A stretch of 44,263 nucleotides of DNA from Pseudomonadota bacterium (GCA_021819125.1 JAKARW010000009.1:1-44263); one strand, 5' to 3'; positions 17,937 through 27,436 are shown, counted from the stretch's first letter. Made by a program: numbers and translations. The notes: a model not told the origin generated them from the sequence alone.

Positions 17937-18982
17937 GTTACATCAGGTGGGAAAGCCCACCGAAAAATAATGATCGGGGCGCGGCGCGGGCTTCCGATAT
18001 CCCTATGACGCACCGGCAAAACACAGTCCCGATACTTAAAATCGCGATATTGCATGGTCTCCGGCATCGAACGCCGAGGGCACCCGCGCGCTCGCAAGGA
18101 GGCTGCTTATCGAGTCATACACACCCCGTTTAGTGTACAGTTGGCCGGGGAGGGCAAACTAAAGGGCCATCAGAGATCTTGGGGTCCGATTGTGCGCGGG
18201 CCCCGGTATGCGCGACGAGAAGTCCAAATCGCCCCCGCGCCTTCGGCATGGCCGATCTTAAAAGTACGCTCTTTGTGCCTGTGCTCTCACTTCGGCACGG
18301 TCACGGCCGTCCTCAGGCGGGCCGTGCGCTCATAGCCGGCGTGTGGACAACTCCCTTGGGTGGGGTATAGCCGGTCTCCGGCGCAAGACGCTCGCCCCCC
18401 ATGACCGGGATGGGCCGTGCGGCCCACCATGCGGCGTATCGACATAGCAGGCGGCGTGGCGGGTGTCCTGGCAGGTGGCCTCCCATCGCCCGGACCTTAT
18501 GCCCATTGCCGGCCGAACGGCTGGTCCCGCGGGCTCCTGACCCTCGCTTCCTTATGGCTCGGTCGGACGAAGGATACCCGGACGCCACGCCGATCGCCTC
18601 GGAACCTCTGGCGGAGGGGATGTATTGGCAAGCCGTGCCCGAGCATCATATCCTCACAGTCGACGGCGATAAACCCGCCCCACTCGCATCCCTATAGGCC
18701 TATGGACGCTGCCCTTTCTGCCAATCTCCAAGACATCCGCGACACGGCGCGGGTGCTTTTGCGTCTTGCGCCACCCGGCGAGCGCCGCCGCACGCGCCAC
18801 AAGGACATGGGTCTGCTCCTTGGAGACCCTCGCCATCTTTGGTCTAGGGAACCACAAAGGGCCGGGGGTAGCCTCCCGGCTCAAGACATGGCCCTACGCA
18901 CGGGCCTATTTTGGCCGCAGCGTCCCTTGTTTTGGGATTTTGCTTTTGTCGACAAACGCCACATCGCAGCCGGGATACACCC
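17937..18982. other. Gene-free stretch of about 1 kb holding repeat copy B
   Basis: No gene I can support. It opens with a hairpin GGTGGG-AAAG-CCCACC (17946-17961) just after the beta-barrel stop; no U-run follows, so termination is doubtful. Copy B of the repeat occupies about 18177-18590. From 18590 to nadC I see nothing clear: an ATG frame at 18702 (MDAALSANLQDIRDTARVLL) starts well but turns into low-complexity sequence and has no ribosome site. Confidence 0.6.
18177..18590 (+). repeat. Diverged direct repeat, copy B
   Basis: Partner of the repeat at 16056-16480, same orientation, about 2.1 kb away. The core 18320-18448 matches 16195-16319. At the position of copy A's perfect hairpin this copy has CCCAT (18398-18402) and ATGGG (18410-18414), also with a 7-base loop but a different stem sequence. 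Ends are approximate because identity fades gradually. Confidence 0.65.
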
Positions 18983-19822
18983 ATGCCTTCCACCGTACCT
19001 CACGCATTGATCGCCGCCCAAGTCCAGGCCGCCCTGGAAGAAGACGTGGGGACGGGGGACCTGACCGCGTTGCTGGTGCCCGAACGCCCGGCGCACGCCG
19101 TACTATCCACGCGCGAAGATGGGGTACTGTGCGGGCGCGCCTGGTTCGATGAGGTCTTTACACAACTCGACCCGAACGCGCACATCACCTGGCGGGCGCA
19201 GGATGGCGACCGGATCGCGGCCGGCATGGTGCTATGCGAACTTGAGGGCCCGGCGCGGGCCTTACTGACCGGGGAGCGTACCGCGATCAATTTCCTGCAA
19301 ACCCTGTCGGGGACCGCGACCCTCGCGCGACGTTACGCCGACGCGGTGGCGCACACCAAGGCACAGGTCCTCGATACCCGCAAGACCCTGCCGGGACTGC
19401 GGCTCGCTCAGAAATACGCGGTCCGTTGCGGGGGCTGCACGAACCATCGTATCGGCCTCTACGACGGGGTCCTTATCAAGGAAAACCATATCGCTGCCGC
19501 CGGCTCCATTGCCAATGCCATCGCCCGCGCAAGCGAGGTCGCCGCCGGCCGCATGGTGGAGATCGAGGTCGAGACTTTAGCCGAACTCGAGGAGGCGCTG
19601 GCCGCTGGCGCCTCCCGCGTCCTGCTTGACAACTTTGCGCCCGAGGATCTCGGCGCGGCCGTGCGATACAACGCGGGGCGCGCCTTGCTCGAGGCCTCGG
19701 GCGGCATTACGTTAGCCAACGTCGGGCGCTATGCCGAGACCGGGGTCGACTTCCTATCGGTCGGCGAACTCACCAAGTCATTGCATGCGCTCGACTTGTC
19801 GCTGCGCTTCTCCCTGATCTAA
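18983..19822 (+). CDS. nadC: Quinolinate phosphoribosyltransferase (nicotinate-nucleotide pyrophosphorylase)
   Basis: Makes nicotinate mononucleotide from quinolinate and PRPP in de novo NAD synthesis. 279 residues. Seen: [11 protein letters not shown] near residues 15-25, the core [36 protein letters not shown] with the substrate-binding basic residues, [13 protein letters not shown], and the C-terminal [19 protein letters not shown]. The frame is open upstream, but ATG 18983 ([10 protein letters not shown]) fits the family; upstream residues look non-coding. The other NAD gene here, nadE, is at 22.7-24.3 kb on the other strand and is not in the same operon. Confidence 0.95.
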   Translation: MPSTVPHALIAAQVQAALEEDVGTGDLTALLVPERPAHAVLSTREDGVLCGRAWFDEVFTQLDPNAHITWRAQDGDRIAAGMVLCELEGPARALLTGERTAINFLQTLSGTATLARRYADAVAHTKAQVLDTRKTLPGLRLAQKYAVRCGGCTNHRIGLYDGVLIKENHIAAAGSIANAIARASEVAAGRMVEIEVETLAELEEALAAGASRVLLDNFAPEDLGAAVRYNAGRALLEASGGITLANVGRYAETGVDFLSVGELTKSLHALDLSLRFSLI

Positions 19823-20249
19823 CCGCCGACAGGCTTTTCTTAAGGCGGGCGGCGGCGCATCGCCCATCGTACGCCGCCCGCTCATCGCTTGAGGGCCGCC
19901 GGCATTCTTGAGATCCGTCGCCACGCGCCGCAGATTCGTAACCCGGTGGGCTCCTAAATTCGACCGTTACGGCGCAGGCCGCGCGCCAAAGCCGGCTGCT
20001 CGGGCATGACGGCCTTGCGCCCCACAAATCGTTTGGGTGGGCGTTTTCGATCGCTTTTTAGCCAAGATCTCCATTAAGAAATACGCCGCCAAAACGAGCA
20101 CCCCGGATCTTCTGGCCGCACCCTTCCGGAGAGAGATCCGCCCGCGTGGCGCTTTTTGAGAAATGTCTGCGGCCCCATAACCCCGCGCATCGTCACGCGC
20201 CCTACACACGCTGGATCTTGCGATCTCCGCCATCATCGGGGGTTGGGTG
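19823..20249. other. Gene-free 427-bp stretch between nadC and pgeF
   Basis: Both flanking genes end here (convergent). It contains one strong inverted repeat close to the nadC stop, described separately. The frame 19967-20365 on the minus strand runs into pgeF antisense-like sequence and has no family features. I see no RNA gene or repeat shared with the 16-18.6 kb region. Confidence 0.6.
19845..19881 (+). terminator. Strong inverted repeat after nadC, possible terminator
   Basis: GCGGGCGGCG (19845-19854) pairs perfectly with CGCCGCCCGC (19872-19881); the loop is 17 bases. It begins 23 bases after the nadC stop codon. No U-run follows (TCATCGCTT), so it is not a classical intrinsic terminator; it may block 3'-5' decay or act with Rho. 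Confidence 0.35.
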
Positions 20250-20969
20250 TCAGGCGATCCAGGCGACGGTGGCCATCCGTCCGCAGACCGGGGTTTGACG
20301 ATAAGAGTAGAGATCCGGGTCGCGAAAGGTATTGAACCCCCCGCCATAGACCGCCGTAACCCCAAGCGCCTTGAGTCGCAGGCGCGCGAGCGCGTAGAGG
20401 TCGGCGCGATAGCGGCCCTCGCTCGTGGCTATGAACGCCGCGTGCGCCGAGTCTCCAAAGGCGCGCCGGACCTCGTCTCCCACCTCGTAGTCGCCGGCCC
20501 CTATGGCAGGTCCGAGCCAGGCCACGAGTTCAGTCGGCGGCACCGGCAACGCCGCCACACCGCTTTCAAGGATGCCACCTGCCAATCCCCGCCATCCGGC
20601 GTGCAGCACCGCAACGGCGCGCGCGTCCTTCGCGGCCAGTACGACCGGCAGACAGTCGGCGGTGAGCACCGCGCAGATCACCTTGCGGCGCGTGCTAAAG
20701 CTGCCATCAGCCTCCGGCGGGGCCGTCCACGACAGCCCGGCATCGACTACCACCTGCCCATGGACCTGCTGCAGCCATAAGGGCTGTCTGTCGAACCCGC
20801 ACGCGCGCGCCATGATCTCGCGATTGGTCGTCACATCGGATGGGTCATCGCCCACATGCAGGGCCAGATTCAAGGATGCGAACGCCCCGCGGCTTACGCC
20901 GCCCGCGCGACAGGTGGTGAAGGCGCGCACGCCGCGCACGGGCCAAGTGGCGGTCAGGACGCGGATCAC
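20250..20969 (-). CDS. pgeF: Peptidoglycan editing factor PgeF (YfiH/laccase-domain family)
   Basis: A cytoplasmic amidase-like enzyme that, in E. coli, removes wrongly incorporated residues from peptidoglycan precursors; relatives have polyphenol oxidase or purine nucleoside activity. 239 residues. Seen: the probable metal-binding trio His70 (QQVHG), Cys106 (LTADCLPV) and His123 (LHAGWRGL), and a C-terminal CGRMATVAW. It starts with GTG overlapping the rluD stop (GTGA), the usual rluD-pgeF order. Confidence 0.92.
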   Translation of the reverse strand: MIRVLTATWPVRGVRAFTTCRAGGVSRGAFASLNLALHVGDDPSDVTTNREIMARACGFDRQPLWLQQVHGQVVVDAGLSWTAPPEADGSFSTRRKVICAVLTADCLPVVLAAKDARAVAVLHAGWRGLAGGILESGVAALPVPPTELVAWLGPAIGAGDYEVGDEVRRAFGDSAHAAFIATSEGRYRADLYALARLRLKALGVTAVYGGGFNTFRDPDLYSYRQTPVCGRMATVAWIA

Positions 20970-21883
20970 GCCCCACCACCATGACGTAAAGCCGTAATGG
21001 CGTGCGCGAAATCATCCGGGCGCGGGACCTCGAGCTGCAACAGCTCGCCTGTGCGCGGATGGCGCACCGAAAGCCTGCGCGCATGCAGGGCCTGACGCCC
21101 CAGGAGATGGCGGGTACGTCCGCCGCCATAGGTCTCGTCACCCACGAGCGGGAACCCGAGGTGCGCCATGTGTACGCGGATCTGGTGTGTGCGACCAGAA
21201 TGAAGCCTTACCTTGAGGAGGCTGTAGGCCCCGAGACGCTCGAGCACCACGAAATCGGAGCGCGCCGGGCGCCCGTCTCGGCGCACACTCATACGCGTCC
21301 TGTGGCGCGGATCGCGTCCTATCGGCGCATCCACCATCCCGGTCGCAGGTGGCGCCCCGATCACAAGTGCCTCATATTCGCGTCCCATCTCGCGGGTCTT
21401 CAGTTGTCCTATGAGCGCAAGCCGCGCGGCCTCGGTGCGCGCCACCACCAGCAGACCCGAGGTATCCTTGTCGAGACGATGCACTATCCCCGAGCGCGCA
21501 AGCGGCGCCAGATCCGGCGCGTGATGCAAAAGCGCGTTTTGCAAGGTGCCGCGCGCGCAGCCGGCCCCGGGATGCACGACGAGACCCGCGGGCTTGTCAA
21601 CCACGATCAGCGTGTCGTCTTCAAAAACAACGCGAATCGGGATGTCTTCGGCCAGGATATCCGCGGGTGCCGGCGGCGGCAGGTCGAAAGTCACGCACTC
21701 GCCTGCGTGCGCCGGCGCCGCCGCGCTCACCGGTCGCGCATCTATGGTGATATACCCGTCCCGCAGCCAGCCCTGCAGCGTGGTACGCGAGAACTGCGGT
21801 AGCCGCCTCGCCAGCGTGCGATCCAGCCGCAAGCCCTCCTCGTCCGGCGCTATCTCCAGACAAAACCTAAGCTCGTCTTTCAT
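20966..21883 (-). CDS. rluD: 23S rRNA pseudouridine synthase RluD
   Basis: Makes pseudouridines 1911, 1915 and 1917 in helix 69 of 23S rRNA. 305 residues from ATG 21883, which has AAGGG five bases upstream; an upstream GTG at 21901 would add six residues. Seen: an S4-like RNA-binding domain (about 18-75, LDRTLARRLPQFSRTTLQGWL), the catalytic aspartate 138 in GIVHRLDKDTSGLLVVA, and the RTHQIRVHMAHLGFPLVGD motif. Divergent from bamD, the typical gammaproteobacterial arrangement. Confidence 0.95.
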   Translation of the reverse strand: MKDELRFCLEIAPDEEGLRLDRTLARRLPQFSRTTLQGWLRDGYITIDARPVSAAAPAHAGECVTFDLPPPAPADILAEDIPIRVVFEDDTLIVVDKPAGLVVHPGAGCARGTLQNALLHHAPDLAPLARSGIVHRLDKDTSGLLVVARTEAARLALIGQLKTREMGREYEALVIGAPPATGMVDAPIGRDPRHRTRMSVRRDGRPARSDFVVLERLGAYSLLKVRLHSGRTHQIRVHMAHLGFPLVGDETYGGGRTRHLLGRQALHARRLSVRHPRTGELLQLEVPRPDDFAHAITALRHGGGA

Positions 21884-21945
21884 CAAACCCTTTTCGCTCA
21901 CGTCAAATCCGGTTAAGCTTGCACGGGCCTATCAGAGAGGTAGTC

Positions 21946-22728
21946 ATGCGTCCCCTGTCCCGCCTTTGTCTTGCTGTCGCCGTTGCGAGCCTTGCCGCAT
22001 GTGGCCGTGATCATCACAAGGTCCGTCATTGGCCGGCCCAAAGATTCTATACCCACGCGGTGAGCGCCCTCAAAGCCGGCAATTACCATCACGCGGTAAC
22101 GCTGCTTGAGGAGCTCGAGGCGAGCTATCCTTATGGCCGCTACGCCTCCCAGGCCGAGATCGTAGTCGCCTACGCCTACTACAAATCCGGTGAATCAGAC
22201 GCCGCCATAACCGCCATCAAACGCTTCATACGCCTCCATCCGACAGATCCGCGCGTGGCCTACGCCTATTATCTCGAAGGGCTCGTCAATTTCAACAAAA
22301 ATAGAAGCATCATAGAACGCACGTTCGGGGTAAACCCCCTCCGCGGCCGTGACAGCACGGCTTTGCGGGCGGCGCTGCGCGCCTTTGAGACAGTGGTCAC
22401 GAAGTATCCGCACAGCATCTATGCCACCGATGCCGCGGAACGCGCCAATTACCTGATCGACATGCTCGCGCGCAACGATATCTCCGTGGCCCGCTACTAT
22501 TATATCCACGGCGCCTATGTCGCGACCGCCAATCGCTGCAAGCGCGTAATCGAGCATTACCCGCGCACACCAGCGGTCGCCGACGCCCTGGGGCTCATGG
22601 CCATGGCCTATGAGCGCATGGGGATGGTCCGCTTAAGCCGCGATACGGCGCATATCCTCGCGCAGAACTTCCCCGCAAGCCGCTATCTCAAGCGTCTGCG
22701 CCATGCTCACATCCTCGGCGGTTCGTAG
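21946..22728 (+). CDS. bamD: Outer-membrane assembly lipoprotein BamD
   Basis: Essential lipoprotein of the BAM complex that inserts beta-barrels into the outer membrane. 260 residues. Seen: a signal peptide with lipobox LAAC and lipidated Cys19, followed by five TPR-like repeats (for example YTHAVSALKAGNYHHAVTLL and YAYYKSGESDAAITAI). The ATG at 21946 has AGAGAGG five bases upstream; the longer frame from 21919 would spoil the signal peptide. Its last 22 bases overlap the end of convergent nadE. Confidence 0.93.
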   Translation: MRPLSRLCLAVAVASLAACGRDHHKVRHWPAQRFYTHAVSALKAGNYHHAVTLLEELEASYPYGRYASQAEIVVAYAYYKSGESDAAITAIKRFIRLHPTDPRVAYAYYLEGLVNFNKNRSIIERTFGVNPLRGRDSTALRAALRAFETVVTKYPHSIYATDAAERANYLIDMLARNDISVARYYYIHGAYVATANRCKRVIEHYPRTPAVADALGLMAMAYERMGMVRLSRDTAHILAQNFPASRYLKRLRHAHILGGS

Positions 22729-24323
22729 GACGCCGTCACCGGATAACGCCAGTCGCGGCCGAAGGCGCGTGCCGTCACACGCGTGCCTATCGGCGCCTGC
22801 TTGCGCTTATGTTCAGCGCCCCGCACAAGCCGCAGGATCTCGGCGATGAGCGATGCATCGAATCCTGCCGCGATCAAGGCATCCGCGTCCCAGTCCTGCT
22901 CGATATAGCGCGCTAATACGGCATCCAGGACGTCGTAAGGCGGCAGGCTGTCGCTATCCTTCTGGTCGAGGCGCAACTCGGCGCTCGGGGCACGCGTAAG
23001 CACCCGTTGCGGGATGATCGCGCCCAGACCGTTACGGTACCGGGCGAGTGCGTAGACATCGGTCTTGAACACATCCTTGAGCGGCGCATAGCCGCCGGCC
23101 ATGTCGCCATAAAGTGTGGTATACCCGACTGCAAGCTCGCTCTTATTGGAGGTCACGACCACCAGTCCGCGATGGGCATTGGCGATCGTCATGAGTAAGG
23201 TCCCGCGGATCCGCGCCTGCAGGTTCTCGGCCGCAAGCCCCCTCCCCGGCCCGTCCCACAGACCATCGAGCGTGGCGGCGAGGACCTCATAGGCGGGATC
23301 GATCGGCACCACCGCAAGCGCAAGACCAAGTGCCGCAGCCTCGCTGCGGGCATCCTCGATGCTCATCGCCTGGGTATACTCAGACGGCATCATCACCGCG
23401 CGCAGCGCCACATGCGGCAGGGCATCGCGACATAATGCGAGCGTCACCGCCGAATCTATGCCCCCGGACAGACCCAACACCACGGTCTTAAACCCGTTGC
23501 GTTCGACGTAATCGGCCAACCCGAGCTTCAGCGCCTCGTACAGCGCCTGCTCGCCCGTAGGCCATGTCGCTTTGGGTCCCGCGAGCACCGCGCCGGCGCC
23601 ATCAAAACGCACGATGGCAAGCTCCTCATCGAACGCCGCGGCGCGCGCCACCACCTCACCCAGGCGATCTATCACAAACGACATGCCATCGAACACGAGC
23701 TCATCTTGCCCGCCCACCATATTGACGTAGGCGAGCGTCACGCCATCCTGCGCGACGCGCGCGCCCGCCACCTGCAGACGCAGGCGATCCTTGTCGCGAT
23801 GGTAGGGCGAGGCATTGACGTTGATCACGATCCCGGCCCCGGCCGCCACCGCGTGCGCCACCGGGCCCGGCTCCCACAAGTCCTCGCAGATGGTGACGCC
23901 GATGGCGTTCCCGCCCACTACGCGCACGAGCGGTGCATCACCGGTCGCGAAGTACCGCCGTTCATCGAACACCCCATAGTTGGGCAGGATCTGCTTGCGG
24001 TAGAGATCGGCAATCATTCCGGCGTGGACCCAGGCCACGGCGTTATACAATCGGCCGTCCTCGGCCCATGGCAGACCCACCAGCATATCGATATCCGGAC
24101 ACTGGGCGGCGAGCCCCTCGACCGCCGCGCGCGCCCGACGCACAAAGTCGGCGCGTAATAACAGGTCCTCGGGCGGATATCCGGTGATGGCAAGCTCCGG
24201 AAAGGCGATGAGATCGGCGCCATGGCGGTTGCGGGCGGTCCGGGCGAACGCCGCCATGCGCCGGGCGTTGCCGGCGATATCCCCGACTGCGCAACGCATC
24301 TGACAAAGCGCTACGGTCACCAT
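22707..24323 (-). CDS. nadE: NAD synthetase, glutamine-dependent
   Basis: Last step of NAD synthesis: amidates nicotinate adenine dinucleotide using glutamine and ATP. 538 residues, two domains. Seen: an N-terminal nitrilase-type glutaminase with the triad Glu43 (FPELAITGYPP), Lys110 (LYRKQILPNYG) and Cys146 (VTICEDLWEP), and a C-terminal synthetase with the PP-loop LGLSGGIDSAVT (about 287-298) and SNKSELAVGYTTLYGDMAGG. It starts at an ATG overlapping the sucD stop (TGATG), so it is the third gene of a sucC-sucD-nadE unit. The 3' end overlaps bamD. Confidence 0.96.
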   Translation of the reverse strand: MVTVALCQMRCAVGDIAGNARRMAAFARTARNRHGADLIAFPELAITGYPPEDLLLRADFVRRARAAVEGLAAQCPDIDMLVGLPWAEDGRLYNAVAWVHAGMIADLYRKQILPNYGVFDERRYFATGDAPLVRVVGGNAIGVTICEDLWEPGPVAHAVAAGAGIVINVNASPYHRDKDRLRLQVAGARVAQDGVTLAYVNMVGGQDELVFDGMSFVIDRLGEVVARAAAFDEELAIVRFDGAGAVLAGPKATWPTGEQALYEALKLGLADYVERNGFKTVVLGLSGGIDSAVTLALCRDALPHVALRAVMMPSEYTQAMSIEDARSEAAALGLALAVVPIDPAYEVLAATLDGLWDGPGRGLAAENLQARIRGTLLMTIANAHRGLVVVTSNKSELAVGYTTLYGDMAGGYAPLKDVFKTDVYALARYRNGLGAIIPQRVLTRAPSAELRLDQKDSDSLPPYDVLDAVLARYIEQDWDADALIAAGFDASLIAEILRLVRGAEHKRKQAPIGTRVTARAFGRDWRYPVTASYEPPRM

Positions 24324-25192
24324 CAGCGCGCCATTCGTTCCGCCACGGCGCGCCCCATGCGCGCCGGGGAGTCGACCACCACGACCCCGGCCTGCGCCAG
24401 GGCGGTCTTCTTGCCGGCCGCCGTACCGAGACCGCCGGCTATGACCGCGCCGGCGTGCCCCATGCGCCGCCCAGGTGGCGCGGTGGTGCCGGCGATATAC
24501 GCCACCACCGGTTTTTTCCCATGCGCGCGGATATAGTCCGCCGCGAGCTCCTCTTCCACGCCGCCGATCTCGCCTACGAGCAGGATCGCCTCGGTAGCCG
24601 GGTCGGCCTCGAAGAGTTGCAGGCTATCGATAAACCCCAGACCGTGCACGGGATCGCCCCCGATGCCTATGCAGGTGGTCTGACCGAGACCTTCGGCGGT
24701 CGTCTGTGCCACGGCCTCGTAGGTGAGCGTGCCGGAGCGCGACACGATACCGACGACGCCGCGGCGATGAATGGCGCCTGGCATGATGCCGATCTTGCAT
24801 TCATCGGGGGTGATGATCCCCGGGCAATTGGGCCCTATGAGACGGGTCGTTGCCGGCAACAGTGCCTTTACGCGCAACATATCGGCCACCGGAATCCCTT
24901 CAGTGATGCACACCACAAGCCCGATACCGGCGGCGGCGGCCTCGAGAATCGCATCGGCGGCCATCGGGGCCGGCACGTAGATCACCGAGGCGTCCGGCCG
25001 AACCGCGGCCATGGCCTCAGCGACCGTGTCGAATACCGGCCGGTCGAGATGGCGCGTACCGCCCTTGCCGGGGGTCACGCCGCCGACGATATCGGTCCCG
25101 TACTCGAGCGCCTGCTCACAATGAAAGGTCCCCTGCTTGCCCGTGAATCCCTGACAGAGCACGCGCGTGCCCTTATGTATGAGGACACTCAT
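24323..25192 (-). CDS. sucD: Succinyl-CoA ligase, alpha subunit
   Basis: Alpha subunit of the TCA-cycle enzyme that converts succinyl-CoA to succinate with nucleotide triphosphate formation. 289 residues. Seen: the CoA-binding N-terminal domain ([22 protein letters not shown]), [11 protein letters not shown], and the phosphorylated histidine 246 in [13 protein letters not shown], the same number as in E. coli. The ATG overlaps the sucC stop as ATGA and its stop overlaps the nadE start. Confidence 0.96.
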   Translation of the reverse strand: MSVLIHKGTRVLCQGFTGKQGTFHCEQALEYGTDIVGGVTPGKGGTRHLDRPVFDTVAEAMAAVRPDASVIYVPAPMAADAILEAAAAGIGLVVCITEGIPVADMLRVKALLPATTRLIGPNCPGIITPDECKIGIMPGAIHRRGVVGIVSRSGTLTYEAVAQTTAEGLGQTTCIGIGGDPVHGLGFIDSLQLFEADPATEAILLVGEIGGVEEELAADYIRAHGKKPVVAYIAGTTAPPGRRMGHAGAVIAGGLGTAAGKKTALAQAGVVVVDSPARMGRAVAERMAR

Positions 25193-26337
25193 GACGATTG
25201 CGCCCGCCGTACCGCAAGCGTCGCCGCCTGCTCCAGGCTTTGCGTCACATCGCCCAGCAATCCCCCGTCGGCCAACGCCTGCCGGCCCTCGGCCTCGCGG
25301 GTGCCGACAAGACGCACCACGATCGGCAAGGGCCGGCCGAAATCAGCGGCCGCGAGCAACAACCCTTCGGCTATGAGATCACAACGCACGATACCTCCAA
25401 AGATATTCACCAGCACGACCTTCACGCGCTGATCGCGCGCGAGCAGACTCAAGGCCTCGGCCACCTTGCGCGCGGTGGTGCCGCCACCCACGTCCAGAAA
25501 ATTCGCCGGGCGGCCGCCGGCCTGGGCAATCAGGTCCATGGTCGCCATCGCAAGCCCCGCGCCATTGACAAGGCAACCGATGTCGCCATCGAGGGCAATA
25601 TACTGAAGGCCGCGCGCGCGCGCCTCTTCATCCCTGGCGTCGCCCTGGCGCGCATCGCGCAATGTCTCCAGGGCCGGTTGCCGGAACAGGGCGTTGTCAT
25701 CGATCTCGATCTTGGCGTCACCGGCCACGAAGCGGCCGTCGTCAAGCCTCATGAGCGGGTTGATCTCGACTAGCACGGCGTCCAGGGTCTCGGCGAGCCG
25801 CACGAGCGCCGCCGCGATATCGCCGAACGCCGCCACCGCGCGCCCCGACAATCCTATGGCCTTGGCAAGTGCGCGACCCTGATAGGGTAAAAAGCCCCGT
25901 ATCGTGTCGATGACGTGTGATTCCGGCTTGGCGCCCTCCTCGATCCCCATCCCACCCTGGTTGCCGGCAAGCAGCACGCGCGCGCCGGCGGCGCGATCGA
26001 GCGCGCACGCCAGATAGAGCTCAGAGACAGCCGCCACCGGGGCCTCGAGCAGCACGCTGTCGACCGGCAGACCATCGGCCGCGGTCTGGGGCGTAACAAG
26101 TCGCGTGCCAAGAAGCGCCCGCACATGGGACGCCACCTCGTCGGCCGCCACCACGCGGACACCGCCGGCCTTGCCACGCGCCCCGGCGTGGATCTGGGCC
26201 TTGACGACACAATGCGCTACCGCAAGTTTGCGCACGGCCGCGTCGACCTCTCCTTCTTGCGTCACCACTACCCCCGGGGGGATCGCGATACCATGGGCCG
26301 CCAACAAGGCCTTAGCCTGATATTCATGCAGACGCAC
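25189..26337 (-). CDS. sucC: Succinyl-CoA ligase, beta subunit
   Basis: Beta subunit with the ATP-grasp fold that binds the nucleotide; works with SucD. 382 residues. Seen: N-terminal [16 protein letters not shown], the grasp-domain lysine region [42 protein letters not shown] with metal ligands, and the C-terminal [15 protein letters not shown] chose the GTG at 26337, because GGAGG lies five bases before it and the following residues match the usual N-terminus; the open frame extends 18 codons further. No sucAB is in the window. Divergent from the adaptor lipoprotein gene at 26452. Confidence 0.95.
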   Translation of the reverse strand: MRLHEYQAKALLAAHGIAIPPGVVVTQEGEVDAAVRKLAVAHCVVKAQIHAGARGKAGGVRVVAADEVASHVRALLGTRLVTPQTAADGLPVDSVLLEAPVAAVSELYLACALDRAAGARVLLAGNQGGMGIEEGAKPESHVIDTIRGFLPYQGRALAKAIGLSGRAVAAFGDIAAALVRLAETLDAVLVEINPLMRLDDGRFVAGDAKIEIDDNALFRQPALETLRDARQGDARDEEARARGLQYIALDGDIGCLVNGAGLAMATMDLIAQAGGRPANFLDVGGGTTARKVAEALSLLARDQRVKVVLVNIFGGIVRCDLIAEGLLLAAADFGRPLPIVVRLVGTREAEGRQALADGGLLGDVTQSLEQAATLAVRRAQSS

Positions 26338-26451
26338 CACACCCTCCAAGACCACGAGTTTAAGGCGGTCATTATGCCACAGAGCCGTCACGCATCTTGC
26401 GATCCCTCACGCCGGCCGTTACCATGGTCCCACCCCCCACGAGGATGTCTT

Positions 26452-27327
26452 GTGTCCGCCTTTCGAAGCCGCGCCGCCCTGATCGCTTTCGGCGCGTTGC
26501 TCGCGGCTTGCGCACGGCATCCGACCCCGGCGTCCGGTTCTCCCGCGCAAGTCGTGGTCGGGCGGGCATTTATGATGCGCGTCCTTACGATTCATAGCGC
26601 GGTCGGAGACGTCGAACCAGGCGCGAGCCCCGTGATCACCGCCCCTACGAATGGCCGCATTGCGGACATCACGGTCACGTCCGGGTCCGCAGTGACCGCA
26701 GGCCAGATCCTCGCGCAGCTGCGCCCCGCCGGCGCCACCGCCGCCCCACGCCAGTCTCTGATCATTCGCGCCCCCGTGAACGCCACCGTGACGCGGGTGT
26801 TCGCGCAAGACGGCCAGCGCCTACAAAATGGGCAGCGCCTGTTTGGTCTCGCCGGGGCGGCGATCCGCCAGGGGCGCGCGCCGTTTCCCACGGCCCTGCG
26901 CCCACCGCTTATGGTAGGGCAACGCGTCCTGCTGCATAGTCCGCTCGCGCCCCGGTCCCCGCTTACCGGGATCATCGCCCGACTGACGCCGGCAAAGCGC
27001 ACGCGTCATGCCATCTATGCCTGGATCACACTGCCGCCGCGCCCCGGATTTACCGTCGGCAGCCCGCTGCGCGTCGACGTCCGCGCCGGCATGATGGACC
27101 GGCTGTTGGTCCCCCCGGGCGCGGTATTCCTGCGTCGCGCCGGGACCGTGGTCTTCGTCGTGCGCCGCCACCATGTTCATGAACAGCGCGTGCGCGCCAC
27201 ACGGGTCTTGCCCCAGGGTGTGGTCATACGTTCGGGTCTGCGGCCGGGGGTCTCGGTCGTGACGTACGCGCACACCCCCCTGACCCGCGGGATGCGCGTA
27301 CGGATCGTGGCTCGCGCCCATCAATGA
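26452..27327 (+). CDS. Lipoprotein of the membrane-fusion (RND adaptor) family lacking the helical hairpin
   Basis: A 291-residue predicted periplasmic lipoprotein. Seen: signal peptide with lipobox LAAC and lipidated Cys20; a first half-lipoyl motif at about 61-90 (GRIADITVTSGSAVTAGQIL); a second at about 103-134 (IRAPVNATVTRVFAQDGQRL); then beta-barrel and membrane-proximal strands. Only about 12 residues separate the two half-motifs, where normal adaptors carry a coiled-coil hairpin of 60 or more residues that meets TolC. GTG start with GAGGA six bases upstream. A TolC-like gene follows 109 bp later, but no permease is nearby. Family call is good; its partner is unknown. Confidence 0.82.
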   Translation: MSAFRSRAALIAFGALLAACARHPTPASGSPAQVVVGRAFMMRVLTIHSAVGDVEPGASPVITAPTNGRIADITVTSGSAVTAGQILAQLRPAGATAAPRQSLIIRAPVNATVTRVFAQDGQRLQNGQRLFGLAGAAIRQGRAPFPTALRPPLMVGQRVLLHSPLAPRSPLTGIIARLTPAKRTRHAIYAWITLPPRPGFTVGSPLRVDVRAGMMDRLLVPPGAVFLRRAGTVVFVVRRHHVHEQRVRATRVLPQGVVIRSGLRPGVSVVTYAHTPLTRGMRVRIVARAHQ

Positions 27328-27385
27328 AGAGCCAAGACGTCATCCAGCGGCCGTGCATGGAAACGGGAAAGTGCTATCCTTAAAC

Positions 27386-27410
27386 ACCCTTTGCGGCCAG
27401 GGTTATTTTT
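27386..27410 (+). terminator. Weak terminator-like hairpin between the adaptor and TolC-like genes
   Basis: ACCCT (27386-27390), an 8-base loop, AGGGT (27399-27403), then TATTTTT. The 5-bp stem is short, but the U-rich tail is in the right place. It would partly separate the adaptor transcript from the channel gene at 27437. Confidence 0.3.
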
Positions 27411-27436
27411 AAGTCACGGGAGGATTCCAAGGCACA

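Noticed and set aside
16056-18590. Insertion sequence or composite transposon bounded by the repeats
   Set aside because: No transposase frame, terminal inverted repeats or target duplications could be seen, and the copies are strongly diverged.
18417-19010. 197-codon plus-strand frame before nadC
   Set aside because: Crosses repeat copy B and unrelated sequence, has no ribosome site and no recognisable motif.
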